A DNA stretch of 64,000 bases, taken from contig NZ_FYEY01000001.1 of the NCBI RefSeq assembly GCF_900187385.1, positions 248,001-312,000 on the forward strand, given 5' to 3'. The position numbers were made by a program, and so were the translations under genes. Origin of the DNA: Streptomyces sp. 2114.4 (GTDB lineage: Bacteria > Actinomycetota > Actinomycetes > Streptomycetales > Streptomycetaceae). Under the pieces are notes generated by a model. It saw nothing but the letters and a program-made list of their open reading frames with translations. It had not been told where the DNA came from and did not search any database. Shown here piece after piece: positions 8,435 through 17,499 of the stretch (positions are counted from its first letter, which is position 1; the number at the start of each line of letters is the position of its first letter).

Positions 8435-9475
8435 CTACCGCTGCGGGTAGATGACGGCCTTGACGGCGGTCGCGTCGTGGGTGGCGACGGTCAGTGCGCT
8501 CTCGGCCTCGGCAAGACCGTAACCGTGCGAGACCAGGGAGTCGAGCTGGACCCTTCCCGACTCCACCAGGGACATCGCGGTGGGCCAGGTGTGGGCGTAG
8601 CGGAAGGTGCCGGTCAGTTCCAGTTCGTAGTTCTGCACCCGGCTCACCGGCAGCGGTGCCTCGGATCCGCCCATCCCGATGAGCACCACCCGGCCGGCCC
8701 GGCCCACGGTACGGATCGCCTCGCCGCTCACGGCGGGCACGCCGGAGCACTCCAGCAGGACGGTGGGGGTGTACTCCGCCTCGGACAGCGGTGTACGGGA
8801 GACATCGAGGGCCGTGGCGCCGACGGCCCGCGCGAGTTCCAGGCGGTGCGGGAGGACGTCGGTGACCAGGACCTCCCGCGCGCCGAAGGCCCGTGCCGTC
8901 TGGGCGGCGACCAGGCCGATGGGCCCGGCGCCGGTGATCAGCACCCGGTCGCCGGGGGCCACGCGGGCCTTGCGGCAGGCCCAGACCGCCACGGACAGCG
9001 GTTCCAGCAGGGCGGCTTCCTCGATGGTGAGACTGTCGGGGACCTCGTGGGCGAAGCCCTCGCGAACGGCGAGGTATTCGCAGAAGGCGCCGTCCACGGG
9101 CGGCGTGGCGAGGAAGCGCATGTCCGGGCAGAGGTTGTAGCGGCCCGGACGGCATTCACCGCAGCTGCCGCAGGGCGTGCCGGGCTCGATGGACACCCGC
9201 CGCCCCATCCGGCGTTCGCCGGCGCCGGGACCGCAGGCGACGACCGTGCCGGCCGCCTCGTGCCCCAGCACGAGCGGTTCGCGTACGACGAAGTCGCCGA
9301 TCCGACCCTCCCGGTAGTAGTGCACGTCCGAGCCGCAGGTCCCGACCGCCTCGACGCGGACCAGGACCTCTCCCGGGCCGGGGGCGGGAACGGGACGGCT
9401 TTCGACGCTCAGCTTCCCTGGTCCGTGCAGTACGGCGGCACGCATGGTGGTGGGAATCCCGGATGTGGTGGTCAT
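8435..9475 (-). CDS. Zinc-dependent polyol (sorbitol/xylitol-like) dehydrogenase
   Basis: A 346-aa medium-chain dehydrogenase. Residues visible: the catalytic zinc ligand in GTCGSDVHYY, GHEAAGTV, the structural-zinc cysteines in GTPCGSCGECRPGRYNLC, and the NAD site in VLITGAGPIGLVAAQTARAFGA. This pattern fits sorbitol/xylitol/L-iditol 2-dehydrogenases, which oxidise polyols to ketoses. Co-directional with the DeoR gene, and divergent from what was a polyol-family MFS transporter, which supports sugar-alcohol use. The exact substrate is not determinable. Confidence 0.88.
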   Translation of the reverse strand: MTTTSGIPTTMRAAVLHGPGKLSVESRPVPAPGPGEVLVRVEAVGTCGSDVHYYREGRIGDFVVREPLVLGHEAAGTVVACGPGAGERRMGRRVSIEPGTPCGSCGECRPGRYNLCPDMRFLATPPVDGAFCEYLAVREGFAHEVPDSLTIEEAALLEPLSVAVWACRKARVAPGDRVLITGAGPIGLVAAQTARAFGAREVLVTDVLPHRLELARAVGATALDVSRTPLSEAEYTPTVLLECSGVPAVSGEAIRTVGRAGRVVLIGMGGSEAPLPVSRVQNYELELTGTFRYAHTWPTAMSLVESGRVQLDSLVSHGYGLAEAESALTVATHDATAVKAVIYPQR

Positions 9476-9589
9476 GGCGGGGTCACGGCTCCCTGGGGTG
9501 CGGGGGTGGGGCGGGGGCCGTGCACGATCCGGCTCCGGACCGGCGCGCCCCTGGATGTCAGCACAGTACCGCCTCTTTTTTTATCAGAT

Positions 9590-9625
9590 GAGTCTTGACT
9601 TCGCACAAAATGCGAGAAAACTTGC
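9590..9625. promoter_or_regulatory. Divergent promoter region with short inverted repeat
   Basis: The dehydrogenase/transporter intergenic region has an AT-rich island containing TTGACT and, immediately downstream, TCGCA-CAAAA-TGCGA, a 5-bp inverted repeat. It is the natural place for a DeoR operator acting on both directions. Only the motif is seen; binding is inferred. Confidence 0.4.
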
Positions 9626-9707
9626 CCCGGCCCACCACCTTCCGACGCGGTCGGCGGTGCGCCCTCCCCCTTTGCTCACCGATCACGCCCAGCCCCCTGG
9701 AGAGCCC

Positions 9708-10591
9708 ATGAGCAGCGGCTGGGAACGGCGGTCGGCTGGTACTGGTTCGCGTTCACCGGCGGCCTGCCGACCCTGGGCTCACTCGTCGCCAGCGCCACGA
9801 TCCCGATGGTCGGCTCGTACCGGACGCTGTGGCTCGCGCTCGGCCTGGTGGTGCTCGGCGGTCTGCTCACCCTGCTGCTGGTGCGCGAGCCCACCGGCCG
9901 GATCGGGCTCGCTCCCGGCCGCGGGCGTCCGCTCACGACCCTGGCGGGCAGCATCTCGATCATGCGGCGCCGCCCCCGTGTGGCCATCGGCGCCGCGGTG
10001 CGCGTCGTCAGCACCGGCTCCCAGTTCGGCTTCCTGGTCTGCCTGCCGTTCTTCTTCACCGAGACGGTCGGCTTCAGCACCTCGGCCTGGTTGCGCCTGC
10101 TCAGCGTGATGTTCGCCGCGAACATCTTCGCCAACCTGTTCTTCGGGGCCGTCGGCGACCGCCTAGGCTGGCAGCGCACCATGACCTGGTTCAGCGCCGT
10201 GGCCTGCGCCCTCACCTGCCTGACGCTGTATTACGTACCGGTCGTGGCAGGACCGCACTTCGCCGCCGCAGCGGTGGCCGCCGCCCTCTACGGCATCGCC
10301 CTGGCAGGCTATGTACCGATCTCGGCGCTGGTTCCCGCCCTGGCGCCACGTCACAAGGGACAGGCCATGTCCGCACTCAACCTGGGCGCCGGAGCGAGCA
10401 CCTTCGCCGGCCCCGCCATCGTCGCCCTCGCCCTGGGCCCGGTCGGTGTGGAGGGCATCGTCTGGATCTTCGCCGTCCTGCACCTCGCCACCGCCGTCGC
10501 CATCCGGTTCCTCGAACCCGACCCCGAGTTCCTGACGCCCGACGCCCCGCCGGCCGTGGAGGACGCCGGCCTGCCCGCGGGGCAGCACTGA
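9708..10591 (+). pseudogene. Truncated MFS (polyol permease type) transporter
   Basis: From about 9713 to 10591 one frame encodes the C-terminal part of a 12-helix MFS permease: EQRLGTAVGWYWFAFTGGLPTLGS, then several membrane helices, then a hydrophilic tail. The start context is still present (GGAGAGCCC then ATG at 9708), but that ATG reads into a different frame after two codons. The N-terminal region, perhaps 150 residues by comparison with the family, is missing. The simplest history is an internal deletion joining the start codon to mid-gene out of frame. An ATG at 9806 could express only about seven helices. Confidence 0.8.
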
Positions 10592-10619
10592 CGCCCGGCC
10601 GGGTTGCCCGTTCTGCCCG

Positions 10620-12017
10620 TTACGCGGCGGCTGCCTGCGTGGCCGCGCGGGCGCGGGCGGCCGCGGCCCGTGCGGGGTCGCCGAGCTGTTCCTCGAGTCG
10701 GGCCTTGGCCGACCAGTTGTACGGGCAGACCGGGCGCAGCTGGATCCGCTCGCTGAGCAGGGTCCGTGCCAGGTCGGCCCGCCCCGAGCGGAGGGACGCC
10801 TCGACGAGGGTGCGCTGGATCGCGTCCCGCTGCGCGTGGCTGCCGCCGAAGGTGTGCAGGCGGTGGCGGACGGGCAGCAGTAGATCGACGGCCCGGCCGT
10901 AGTCCTGCCGGCCGTAGGCGATCAGGGCGCGGCAGACGGGCAGTCCGGCATCGGCCGTCATCGCACGGTTGGAGACGCCCCCCTCCGCCGCCAGCCAGTC
11001 TTCCCGGTCCCGGACGAGGCGCTGTGCCTGGGAGAAGCGGCCCGCCCCCACATAGGCCATGACCGCGTGTGCGTCGTTGAAGGCATAGTGCGGGCCGTCC
11101 TGGCGGCTCTCCCAGGCATCGGCGAGCCGGGCCCACCGCGCGCTCTGTTCCTCCTGTGCCAGGTAGAGCCGCCACAACAGCGCCGCGGCGTCGAGCAGTT
11201 CCATCGCCGCACCGGCCGAGGCGCCATGGTGGAGCGCGGAGTCGTAGATCTCCAGGACGCGGTCGGTGGCACCGAGCTCCAGCGTGTAGAGGGCGTAGTG
11301 CCACCAGTTGTGGACGGTGAGCAGACTGCCCCGGGCCCAGTCGTCCGTACGGGCGTCGAGAAAGCGGATCCCGTCCGCGAAGCGTCCCCGCATCTCGTAG
11401 GTGTGCACCACGCCGTGGATGCCCCACACATCGCCCGGATGCTGCGCAAGGGCCGCCAGACCGACCTCCTCCGCCCGTTCGTAGTGGCCCGACTCCTCCA
11501 GCCCGAACGCATACATGCCGAGCAGCGGCCCGTGGTGGGGGTCGTCCTCGTCCCAGACGTCCAGTGCTCCGCCGACGCGGTCGCGCAGGCGCTGGGCGTC
11601 CCCGGTGAGGAAGTCGTGCTGGTGGCCGGCGAACAGTGCCAGCGCATCGCGCGGGAAGGCGACGGAGAGGTCGCCGAGGATGCGGCCGCCGCCGTGCAGG
11701 TCGCCGTCCAGCCATGCCGTAGCGGCGGCGATATGCATACGTTCCCGGGGCGTCAGCCGGTCGGTGTCCAGGCCGGAGCGGAAGCGGACGAAGCGTTCCC
11801 GTGCCGCGGCCGCGTCCTTCTCCTCGGTGCCCAGCACCCCCAGATAGGCGGCCAGCGTCTGCCCCATCACCGACCGCGGCGAGGCAGCGAGTACCGCCTG
11901 TGCTGTCTTTACGACCCGGGGCCGGAAGAACAGCAGGTCGTCCAGGGCCTGTTCGTAGTGCGCAAGGGCCTCGGTGCCGGTCTCGCTCATCGGGTGCCCG
12001 TGTCGGTCCGCTGTCAT
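10620..12017 (-). CDS. TPR protein of the TTC38 family
   Basis: A 465-aa all-helical protein resembling the tetratricopeptide-repeat 38 family, which is widespread in actinomycetes but of unknown biochemical role. Signature stretches include GMYAFGLEESGHYERAEEVG, DVWGIHGVVHTYEMRGRF and NWWHYALYTLELG. No signal peptide or membrane helix is present. The ATG at 12017 is preferred because GTAGGAGC precedes it; the frame is open to 12158. It diverges from the NCS1 permease and ends 28 bases from the transporter remnant in convergent orientation. Confidence 0.8.
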   Translation of the reverse strand: MTADRHGHPMSETGTEALAHYEQALDDLLFFRPRVVKTAQAVLAASPRSVMGQTLAAYLGVLGTEEKDAAAARERFVRFRSGLDTDRLTPRERMHIAAATAWLDGDLHGGGRILGDLSVAFPRDALALFAGHQHDFLTGDAQRLRDRVGGALDVWDEDDPHHGPLLGMYAFGLEESGHYERAEEVGLAALAQHPGDVWGIHGVVHTYEMRGRFADGIRFLDARTDDWARGSLLTVHNWWHYALYTLELGATDRVLEIYDSALHHGASAGAAMELLDAAALLWRLYLAQEEQSARWARLADAWESRQDGPHYAFNDAHAVMAYVGAGRFSQAQRLVRDREDWLAAEGGVSNRAMTADAGLPVCRALIAYGRQDYGRAVDLLLPVRHRLHTFGGSHAQRDAIQRTLVEASLRSGRADLARTLLSERIQLRPVCPYNWSAKARLEEQLGDPARAAAARARAATQAAAA

Positions 12018-12353
12018 GGTGGCTCCTACGGGGTGAGGGAGGGGACGGGGCGAAGAGGGCTCGCCGGGCGGTGGCGGTGACGCGGGGTGCCGTCCCGGAC
12101 TCCGCTCCGCCGTCGGCAGCCTCATGTCTACCCGCTCTCCCGGACGCGCAGCGAGCACATCGTGCTCATGGCGCCGCCGTTCTTCCCTCTGCCCGGAAAC
12201 ACCCGCTTCACCTACGAGGACGCTGCGGGAAACACGCGCTCCCTAATCTCCCAGCACCGCACGCCCGCTTCACCGCCGCGGGCGCGCCGCCGCACGGTCC
12301 CCTGCCGTGCGCGTGGCCGCCCGTCGTGTTCCCACTGCCCCAGGAGGTCCGGC
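12018..12353. promoter_or_regulatory. Divergent intergenic region with 13-bp direct repeats
   Basis: This 336-base gap separates the TTC38-like and NCS1 genes and must hold both promoters. GGAAACACCCGCT at 12195-12207 recurs as GGAAACACGCGCT at 12228-12240, one mismatch and 33 bases apart (about three helical turns), suggesting a site for a regulator. No coding sequence is supported. Confidence 0.45.
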
Positions 12354-14024
12354 ATGAGCGTCGAGCCACAACTGACCGTCCCCGACAGCAGCCCTCGGCC
12401 CGCCCCCACCGAGGCACCGGCCGGCAAAGCGGCCGGCGAAACCCTGGAGGACTACACCCTCCGGTTCGCCCCGCGCAGCTACCGCCGTTGGACGCCGATG
12501 GTGGTGGCCACCACGGCGCTGGGCGGCATCGCCTACATGGCCGACTTCTCGATCGGTGCAGGCATCGGCCTCACCCACGGCACCGGAAACGCCCTGGCCG
12601 CGATCCTGGTCGCCGCGGTGGTCATCTTCCTCACCGGCTTCCCCCTGGCCTACTACGCGGCGCGCTACAACATCGACCTGGACCTGATCACCCGGGGCTC
12701 GGGCTTCGGCTATTACGGCTCGGTCCTGACCAGCGTCATCTTCGCCAGCTTCACCTTCATCTTCTTCGCCCTCGAAGGCTCGATCATGGCGCAGGGCCTG
12801 AAACTGGGCTTCGGGCTGCCCCTGTGGCTGGGCTATGTGCTGTCCACCTGCATGGTCATCCCGTTGGTCATCTACGGGATGAAGGCGCTCAGCAAGCTCC
12901 AGGTGTGGACGACCCCGGTCTGGCTGCTGCTGATGGTGGGGCCGCTGCTGTACCTGATCGCCACGGACCCCGGCACGGTGCACACGTTCCTCTCGTACCG
13001 GGGCGCTCACGGAGACGGCGGGATCAACGCCGCGTCGGTGCTGCTGGGCGCGGGCGTGTGTCTGTCGCTGATCGCGCAGATCGGTGAACAGATCGACTAT
13101 CTGCGCTTCATGCCGCCCAAGACCGAGGGGAACCGGCGCAGTTGGTGGACCGCCGTGGTGATGGCCGGCCCCGGGTGGGTCGTACTCGGCGCGCTCAAGC
13201 AGGCCATCGGTGTCTTCCTGGCCGTGTACGTCCTCGCCGAGGTGGGCGCGGCCTCGGCCGCCGAGCCCATCCGGCAGTTCACCGGCGCGTTCGCGGCCAT
13301 GATGCCGTCGTGGCTGGTCGTCCCGCTGGCCGTGGTCCTCGTCGTGATCAGTCAGATCAAGATCAACGTGACCAATGCCTACTCCGGTTCGCTGGCCTGG
13401 ACGAACTCGTTCACCCGGGTCACCAAGCGCTATCCGGGCCGGATGGTGTTCGTGCTCGCCAATCTGGCCTTCGCCCTGGTCCTGATGGAAGCGGACATGT
13501 TCAGCTTCCTGAACAGCGTCCTGGGGTTCTATTCGAATTGCGCCATCGCCTGGATCGTCACCGTCGCCACCGACATCATCGTCAACAAGTACCTGCTGAA
13601 ACTCTCCCCGCAGGCCCCCGAGTTCCGCCGCGGCATGCTCTATGCGGTCAACCCGGTCGGCGTGGTGTCCTTCACCGCCGCATCCGGCCTGTCGATCGCC
13701 CTGTACTTCCACGCTCTGGGTGACACTCTCCAGCCGTACTCACCGGTCGCGGCCGCAGTGATCGCCTTCGTGCTCACCCCCCTGACGGCCGGCCTGACCA
13801 AGGGCCGCTTCTATCTGCGGCGCACCACCGACGGAATCGACGCCCCGCTGCTGGACCCGGACGGCAACCCCAGTCCGGCCCGGTACGCATGCCATGTCTG
13901 CCGACAGGAGTTCGAGCGCCCGGACCTCGCCGCCTGCCACCAGCACGCCGCGGTGATCTGCTCACTGTGCCTGAGCACCGACCGGACCGGCGCCCATGTC
14001 CTGCCGGCGGCGCCCGCTTCCTGA
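12354..14024 (+). CDS. NCS1 purine/cytosine permease with C-terminal zinc-finger-like tail
   Basis: A 556-aa membrane protein. Residues 40-490 form about 12 transmembrane helices of the NCS1 family (nucleobase and related cation symporters), with TPMVVATTALGG in the first helix and QIKINVTNAYSGSLAWTN in helix 8. The unusual part is the last 46 residues: C513-x2-C516, C528 with H529/H531, then C536-x2-C539, a pattern that could bind one or two zinc ions in the cytoplasm. The start is set by AGGAGG upstream of ATG 12354. Substrate unknown. The tail suggests regulation or partner binding (inference). Confidence 0.86.
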   Translation: MSVEPQLTVPDSSPRPAPTEAPAGKAAGETLEDYTLRFAPRSYRRWTPMVVATTALGGIAYMADFSIGAGIGLTHGTGNALAAILVAAVVIFLTGFPLAYYAARYNIDLDLITRGSGFGYYGSVLTSVIFASFTFIFFALEGSIMAQGLKLGFGLPLWLGYVLSTCMVIPLVIYGMKALSKLQVWTTPVWLLLMVGPLLYLIATDPGTVHTFLSYRGAHGDGGINAASVLLGAGVCLSLIAQIGEQIDYLRFMPPKTEGNRRSWWTAVVMAGPGWVVLGALKQAIGVFLAVYVLAEVGAASAAEPIRQFTGAFAAMMPSWLVVPLAVVLVVISQIKINVTNAYSGSLAWTNSFTRVTKRYPGRMVFVLANLAFALVLMEADMFSFLNSVLGFYSNCAIAWIVTVATDIIVNKYLLKLSPQAPEFRRGMLYAVNPVGVVSFTAASGLSIALYFHALGDTLQPYSPVAAAVIAFVLTPLTAGLTKGRFYLRRTTDGIDAPLLDPDGNPSPARYACHVCRQEFERPDLAACHQHAAVICSLCLSTDRTGAHVLPAAPAS

Positions 14025-14201
14025 GACGGCGGCACGCCGTGCCTCGCCGACGGCCCGTCGCCGGCCACCGGGGCGCGGCCGTTGGGGGCGGCGCGGTCCG
14101 CTCGATGACGTCGGCAGCCACCCCGGCTTCGGCATCTCCGCCGCGAACCTGCGGTGGACCGTGTTCCACATGATCGAGGAAACAGCCCGGGGGTCGCCGG
14201 T

Positions 14202-15506
14202 TCACCCGCCCGGAGCGGTGTGCCGTACCTGCCGCAGAAACGTCGCATTGTCGGGCGTACTCCGGACCTTTGCGAGCAGGGACTCCGTGTTCGCCTGGCC
14301 GTCTCCGGCCCGGAGGGCGCGGCGCAGCCGGCGGACGGCCGTCAACTCGGCTTCCGGTAGCAGCAGTTCCTCGCGCCGGGTGCCCGAGGCACTGACATTG
14401 ACCGCGGGATAGAACCGCTTGTCCGCGAGCCCACGGTCCAGGCGGAGTTCCATGTTCCCGGTGCTCTTCAATTCCTCGAAGAAGTACTCGTCGGCCCGGG
14501 AACCGGTCTCCACCAGGGCCGTGGCGAGGATGGTCAGCGAACCGCCTTCCTCCGCGAGCCGTGCCGCACCGAAGAGCCTCTTGGGGCCGTGCAGCGCGGT
14601 GGCGTCGACGCCTCCGCTCAGGGTGCGGCCACCCGAGGCGGCGGCGTTGTTGTGCGCCCGGCACAGGCGGGTGAGGGAATCGAAGAGGATGACGACGTCC
14701 TGCCCGTGCTCGACGAGTCGTTTGGCGCGTTCCACGGCCAGTTCGGCGAGTGCGATGTGCTCCTTCGCCGGCCGGTCGAAGGTGGAGGCAAGCACCTCTC
14801 CGCGTACCGAGCGCCGCATATCCGTGACTTCCTCGGGTCGTTCGTCGATCAGCACGACCATCAGCCGGGATGCGGGGTGATTCTCGGCGACGGCGGCAGC
14901 GAGTTGTTGCAGCAGCACCGTCTTGCCCGTCTTCGGGGGCGCCACGATCAGACCGCGTTGACCCTTGCCGACCGGTGCGATCAGATCGACGATCCGCGGT
15001 GCCAGTGCGCCGGCCGCGCTTTCCAGGCGCATGCGGTGGCGCGGGTGCAGTGGCGTGAGGTCACGGAAATGCGGCCGCCCGCGCACGGCCTGGGGCCTGT
15101 GCCCATTGACCGAATCGATCCGGGCGAGCAACCGCGGCCGCGTGCAGCTCCCTACGACGAAATCCCCTTTGCGCAGGCCCGCTTTACGGATCAGCGCAGC
15201 GGGAACCCGGACATCGCCGGACGCGGCAAGACAGCCTTCCGCGCGGAGAAAACCGGCTTCTTGCCGGTCGTTCGCGATATCCAGGACCCCGCCTACTGCC
15301 ACCTCGGGTTTCTCGGAGCCCGCAGCCGCGGCCACGGGCTGGTCAACGGTACGGGAAGCAAAAGGGGCACCGGACAGAGAAGAAGAAGGAGAAGAAGAAG
15401 GGGAAGGGGAAGGGGAAGGGGAAGGGGAAGGGGAAGCGGAGGGAGAAGGAGAAGCAGGAGGAGTGGCCGTGCCGGGTCGCCTGCTGAGATGGGTACCAGT
15501 GGTCAT
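14202..15506 (-). CDS. Short Rho transcription termination factor paralogue
   Basis: A 434-aa Rho-type RNA helicase/translocase. Residues 1-50 are a low-complexity Ser-Pro tract. An RNA-binding cold-shock-like region follows (VGGVLDIANDRQEAGFLR, IRKAGLRKGDFVVG), then the ATPase core: RIVDLIAPVGKGQRGLIVAPPKTGKT (Walker A), VVLIDERPEEVTDM, the Q-loop region HNNAAASGGRTLSGGVD and the R-loop area NMELRLDR. Housekeeping actinobacterial Rho is usually well over 600 aa with a long basic insertion. This copy lacks that insertion, so it is probably an additional Rho. The ATG at 15506 is the first start with a GAGAGGA-like site. Confidence 0.87.
   Translation of the reverse strand: MTTGTHLSRRPGTATPPASPSPSASPSPSPSPSPSPSSSPSSSLSGAPFASRTVDQPVAAAAGSEKPEVAVGGVLDIANDRQEAGFLRAEGCLAASGDVRVPAALIRKAGLRKGDFVVGSCTRPRLLARIDSVNGHRPQAVRGRPHFRDLTPLHPRHRMRLESAAGALAPRIVDLIAPVGKGQRGLIVAPPKTGKTVLLQQLAAAVAENHPASRLMVVLIDERPEEVTDMRRSVRGEVLASTFDRPAKEHIALAELAVERAKRLVEHGQDVVILFDSLTRLCRAHNNAAASGGRTLSGGVDATALHGPKRLFGAARLAEEGGSLTILATALVETGSRADEYFFEELKSTGNMELRLDRGLADKRFYPAVNVSASGTRREELLLPEAELTAVRRLRRALRAGDGQANTESLLAKVRSTPDNATFLRQVRHTAPGG
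15400..15435 (-). repeat. Hexanucleotide tandem repeat inside the short rho gene
   Basis: Six perfect copies of GGGGAA (CCCCTT-type on the coding strand) run from 15400 to 15435 within a longer purine tract at about 15374-15463. They encode the Ser-Pro repeat near residues 25-36 of the Rho paralogue. The unit length of six preserves frame, so copy number could vary without loss of function. Confidence 0.85.
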
Positions 15507-15839
15507 GGGGGTGGGTCCTCTCAGGAAGTTCGTCTGCGGGTCGGCGGGGAGGGGAATCCGGCAGGAAAGGGCGGTGAGTTCACGCCCTGCCGGAGGTCGG
15601 AAAAGCCCGCGACCGGAAAGAAAGGTGCTGCCGCATCGCCGGACGGTGCATATCGAGCAGCCGATGCCTGCTGGATCGCCGGTCGAGAAGGACGGGCGCA
15701 ACAGCGATGCGCAAGCGAGGGAGAAGAAGCGACGTACGGGCGCCGGAAGGGCGGCAAGCACACATACGTTCTGTTCGGACGGTACCACACACCGCAGCCG
15801 ATGCGACCCCAAGTGCGGACGGGTTCTATGCTGAGGGCA
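15507..15839 (-). promoter_or_regulatory. Divergent leader region of short rho, with hairpin
   Basis: This 333-base gap holds the promoters of the rho paralogue and the methyltransferase. Within it, 15558-15593 can fold as CCGGCA/TGCCGG plus GGGCG/CGCCC with a small internal bulge, about 50 bases upstream of the rho start. Rho genes are often autoregulated through their leader (established for other bacteria), so this could be a leader structure. That role is inferred. Confidence 0.4.
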
Positions 15840-16637
15840 ATGTTCGCACCTCAGGGTCCCACCTTCCGTGAACTCGCCGTGCAGGCGCTGTCCTCCGTCG
15901 AGCGTGGCTATGACCTGCTCGCGCCGACATTCGACCACACGCCGTTCCGGACCCCGGAAGCGATCCTGAAGCCCGTGTCGCGGGCGTTGCGGAGACTGGG
16001 GCCTTTCGACAGCGGCCTCGACCTGTGCTGTGGCACCGGCGCGGGCACGGACGTACTGCGGCAGGTCTGCCGGGAGCGGGTCACCGGAGTCGACCTCAGC
16101 GCGGGAATGCTCACCCAGGGGCGCGCCCGTGAACGCCAGGCCGCGGGCGCACCACACACCGCATGGGTGCGCGCGGACGCACGCGCGCTCCCGTTCGGAC
16201 CGGTCTTCGACCTCGTGGTGAGCTTCGGTGCGTTCGGGCATTTTCTGCCCAGGGAACGGCCGGGGCTGTTCGCGCAGGTGCACTCCGTGCTGCGCCCCGG
16301 CGGCCGGTTCGTCTTCCCGATCGGGGCGCCGGCACGGCCGGGGTCGCCCGGCTACTGGGCACTGCTGGCTTTCGACACGGCGATGCGGGTCCGCAATGCC
16401 CTGTGGCGGCCGCGCTTCGTCATGTACTACCGGACCTTCCGGCTCGCCGACGTGCGAACGGAACTGACACGCGCCGGCTTCGATGTCCAGCTGCATGCCC
16501 TCCCGGAGCTCGGCCGACGCCCCGACGGCAGCCCACGCTGCCGGCTGGTGGTGGCCACGCTGCCTTCACGGCAACGTTCCGCTGTCGCAGCAGGACGACA
16601 GACGGAGCATGCGCCTGGGCCTGCCGAGGCGCCCTGA
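15840..16637 (+). CDS. Class I SAM-dependent methyltransferase
   Basis: A 265-aa methyltransferase. SAM-binding motif I is LDLCCGTGAGTDVL, followed by the acidic VTGVDLSAGML, the VRADARALPF motif, and the DLVVSFGAFGHF and LRPGGRFVFPI strands. This is the UbiE/type 11 arrangement. The start is uncertain: ATG 15840 has GAGGGC five bases upstream; ATG 15828 is the alternative. It is divergent from rho and convergent with the HAD protein. Substrate not identifiable. Confidence 0.83.
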   Translation: MFAPQGPTFRELAVQALSSVERGYDLLAPTFDHTPFRTPEAILKPVSRALRRLGPFDSGLDLCCGTGAGTDVLRQVCRERVTGVDLSAGMLTQGRARERQAAGAPHTAWVRADARALPFGPVFDLVVSFGAFGHFLPRERPGLFAQVHSVLRPGGRFVFPIGAPARPGSPGYWALLAFDTAMRVRNALWRPRFVMYYRTFRLADVRTELTRAGFDVQLHALPELGRRPDGSPRCRLVVATLPSRQRSAVAAGRQTEHAPGPAEAP

Positions 16638-16715
16638 GGCCGTGCAGTCCTGCGGGGCTGTCCCGTAACGATGGTGCAGGACGGCGTCGCAGCTGGTTGT
16701 CGACCAGTTGCGGAG

Positions 16716-17264
16716 TCAGTCAAGGCCGGTGGCCCATTCCCTCAGCGCGGCGAAGTCGCCGCTGGTCAGGCCACGTCGTGGGTCGACCCGGTGCAGCAGG
16801 GCGGGACCGTCGTGGTGGCCCTTCACCCAGGTGCGGTCCGCCTCTGTGATGTCGTCGTCGATCCAGGCGAACGCACGTCCCTTCGCCCACGCGACGATCG
16901 CAGGCGTCTTCCAGAACACTCCGTCCCCGGGCTCGGGTCGCGGTGAGGGCCAGGGGACGAAGGGCAGCTCGGGCAATCCCAGTACTGGCGCGACGAAGGC
17001 GTTGGCTTCTTCCTCCCACGTCGTCGCCCACACGAGGTCGAAGGGAAGCGCCTCCAGCGCCGGACCGTGATCCGGGTTGAGCCACACCCGTAGCGGCTTC
17101 ACGGGCTTGTTCGGCAGCCCCCACGCAGTCAGCCGGCGCCGCTCGGCGGCCTCCCAGCGAGGGGTCAGCAGGCGGTGCGTCTGATAGCCCTCGGGCCGAC
17201 GGTGCCGCTTCGCGGCGTACGGGTTCAGCGGTCCGTCCACATCCACCAACAGCACTGGGCGCAC
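16716..17264 (-). CDS. HAD-superfamily hydrolase-like protein
   Basis: A 182-aa protein opening with LLVDVDGPLNPYA, which is HAD motif I with both aspartates (DxD). It has a downstream WATTWEEEAN (motif II-like Thr) and AWIDDDITEAD (motif IV acidic pair), the full set expected of a small HAD phosphatase or haloacid dehalogenase-like enzyme. GTG 17264 is chosen because GAGGGGG stands eight bases before it. It is not linked to an operon. Substrate unknown. Confidence 0.75.
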   Translation of the reverse strand: MRPVLLVDVDGPLNPYAAKRHRRPEGYQTHRLLTPRWEAAERRRLTAWGLPNKPVKPLRVWLNPDHGPALEALPFDLVWATTWEEEANAFVAPVLGLPELPFVPWPSPRPEPGDGVFWKTPAIVAWAKGRAFAWIDDDITEADRTWVKGHHDGPALLHRVDPRRGLTSGDFAALREWATGLD

Positions 17265-17499
17265 CAGCTCATCCCCCTCGGTACCGTGTCGCACGGTAGC
17301 GGTCGGTGACGGGACCGCCCAACGAATTTCTGGCCGTTGTGCGGAATCCCGAAGTCTGCGGCCGACCGCATCAACCACCGCCTCGCACCGCTGCTCGCGC
17401 TGCGACCGCATCGACGGTTGTTCCCCATGGCCCCGTGCTCATCGTGGACGGCGCCTTGATCCCCACGCGTGGCCACGCGGTGGCCGAGCGGTGCGTGGT

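Noticed and set aside
9806..10591. A complete MFS transporter starting at ATG 9806
   Set aside because: The frame upstream continues to encode conserved transporter sequence, so the ATG is internal to a truncated gene rather than a true start.
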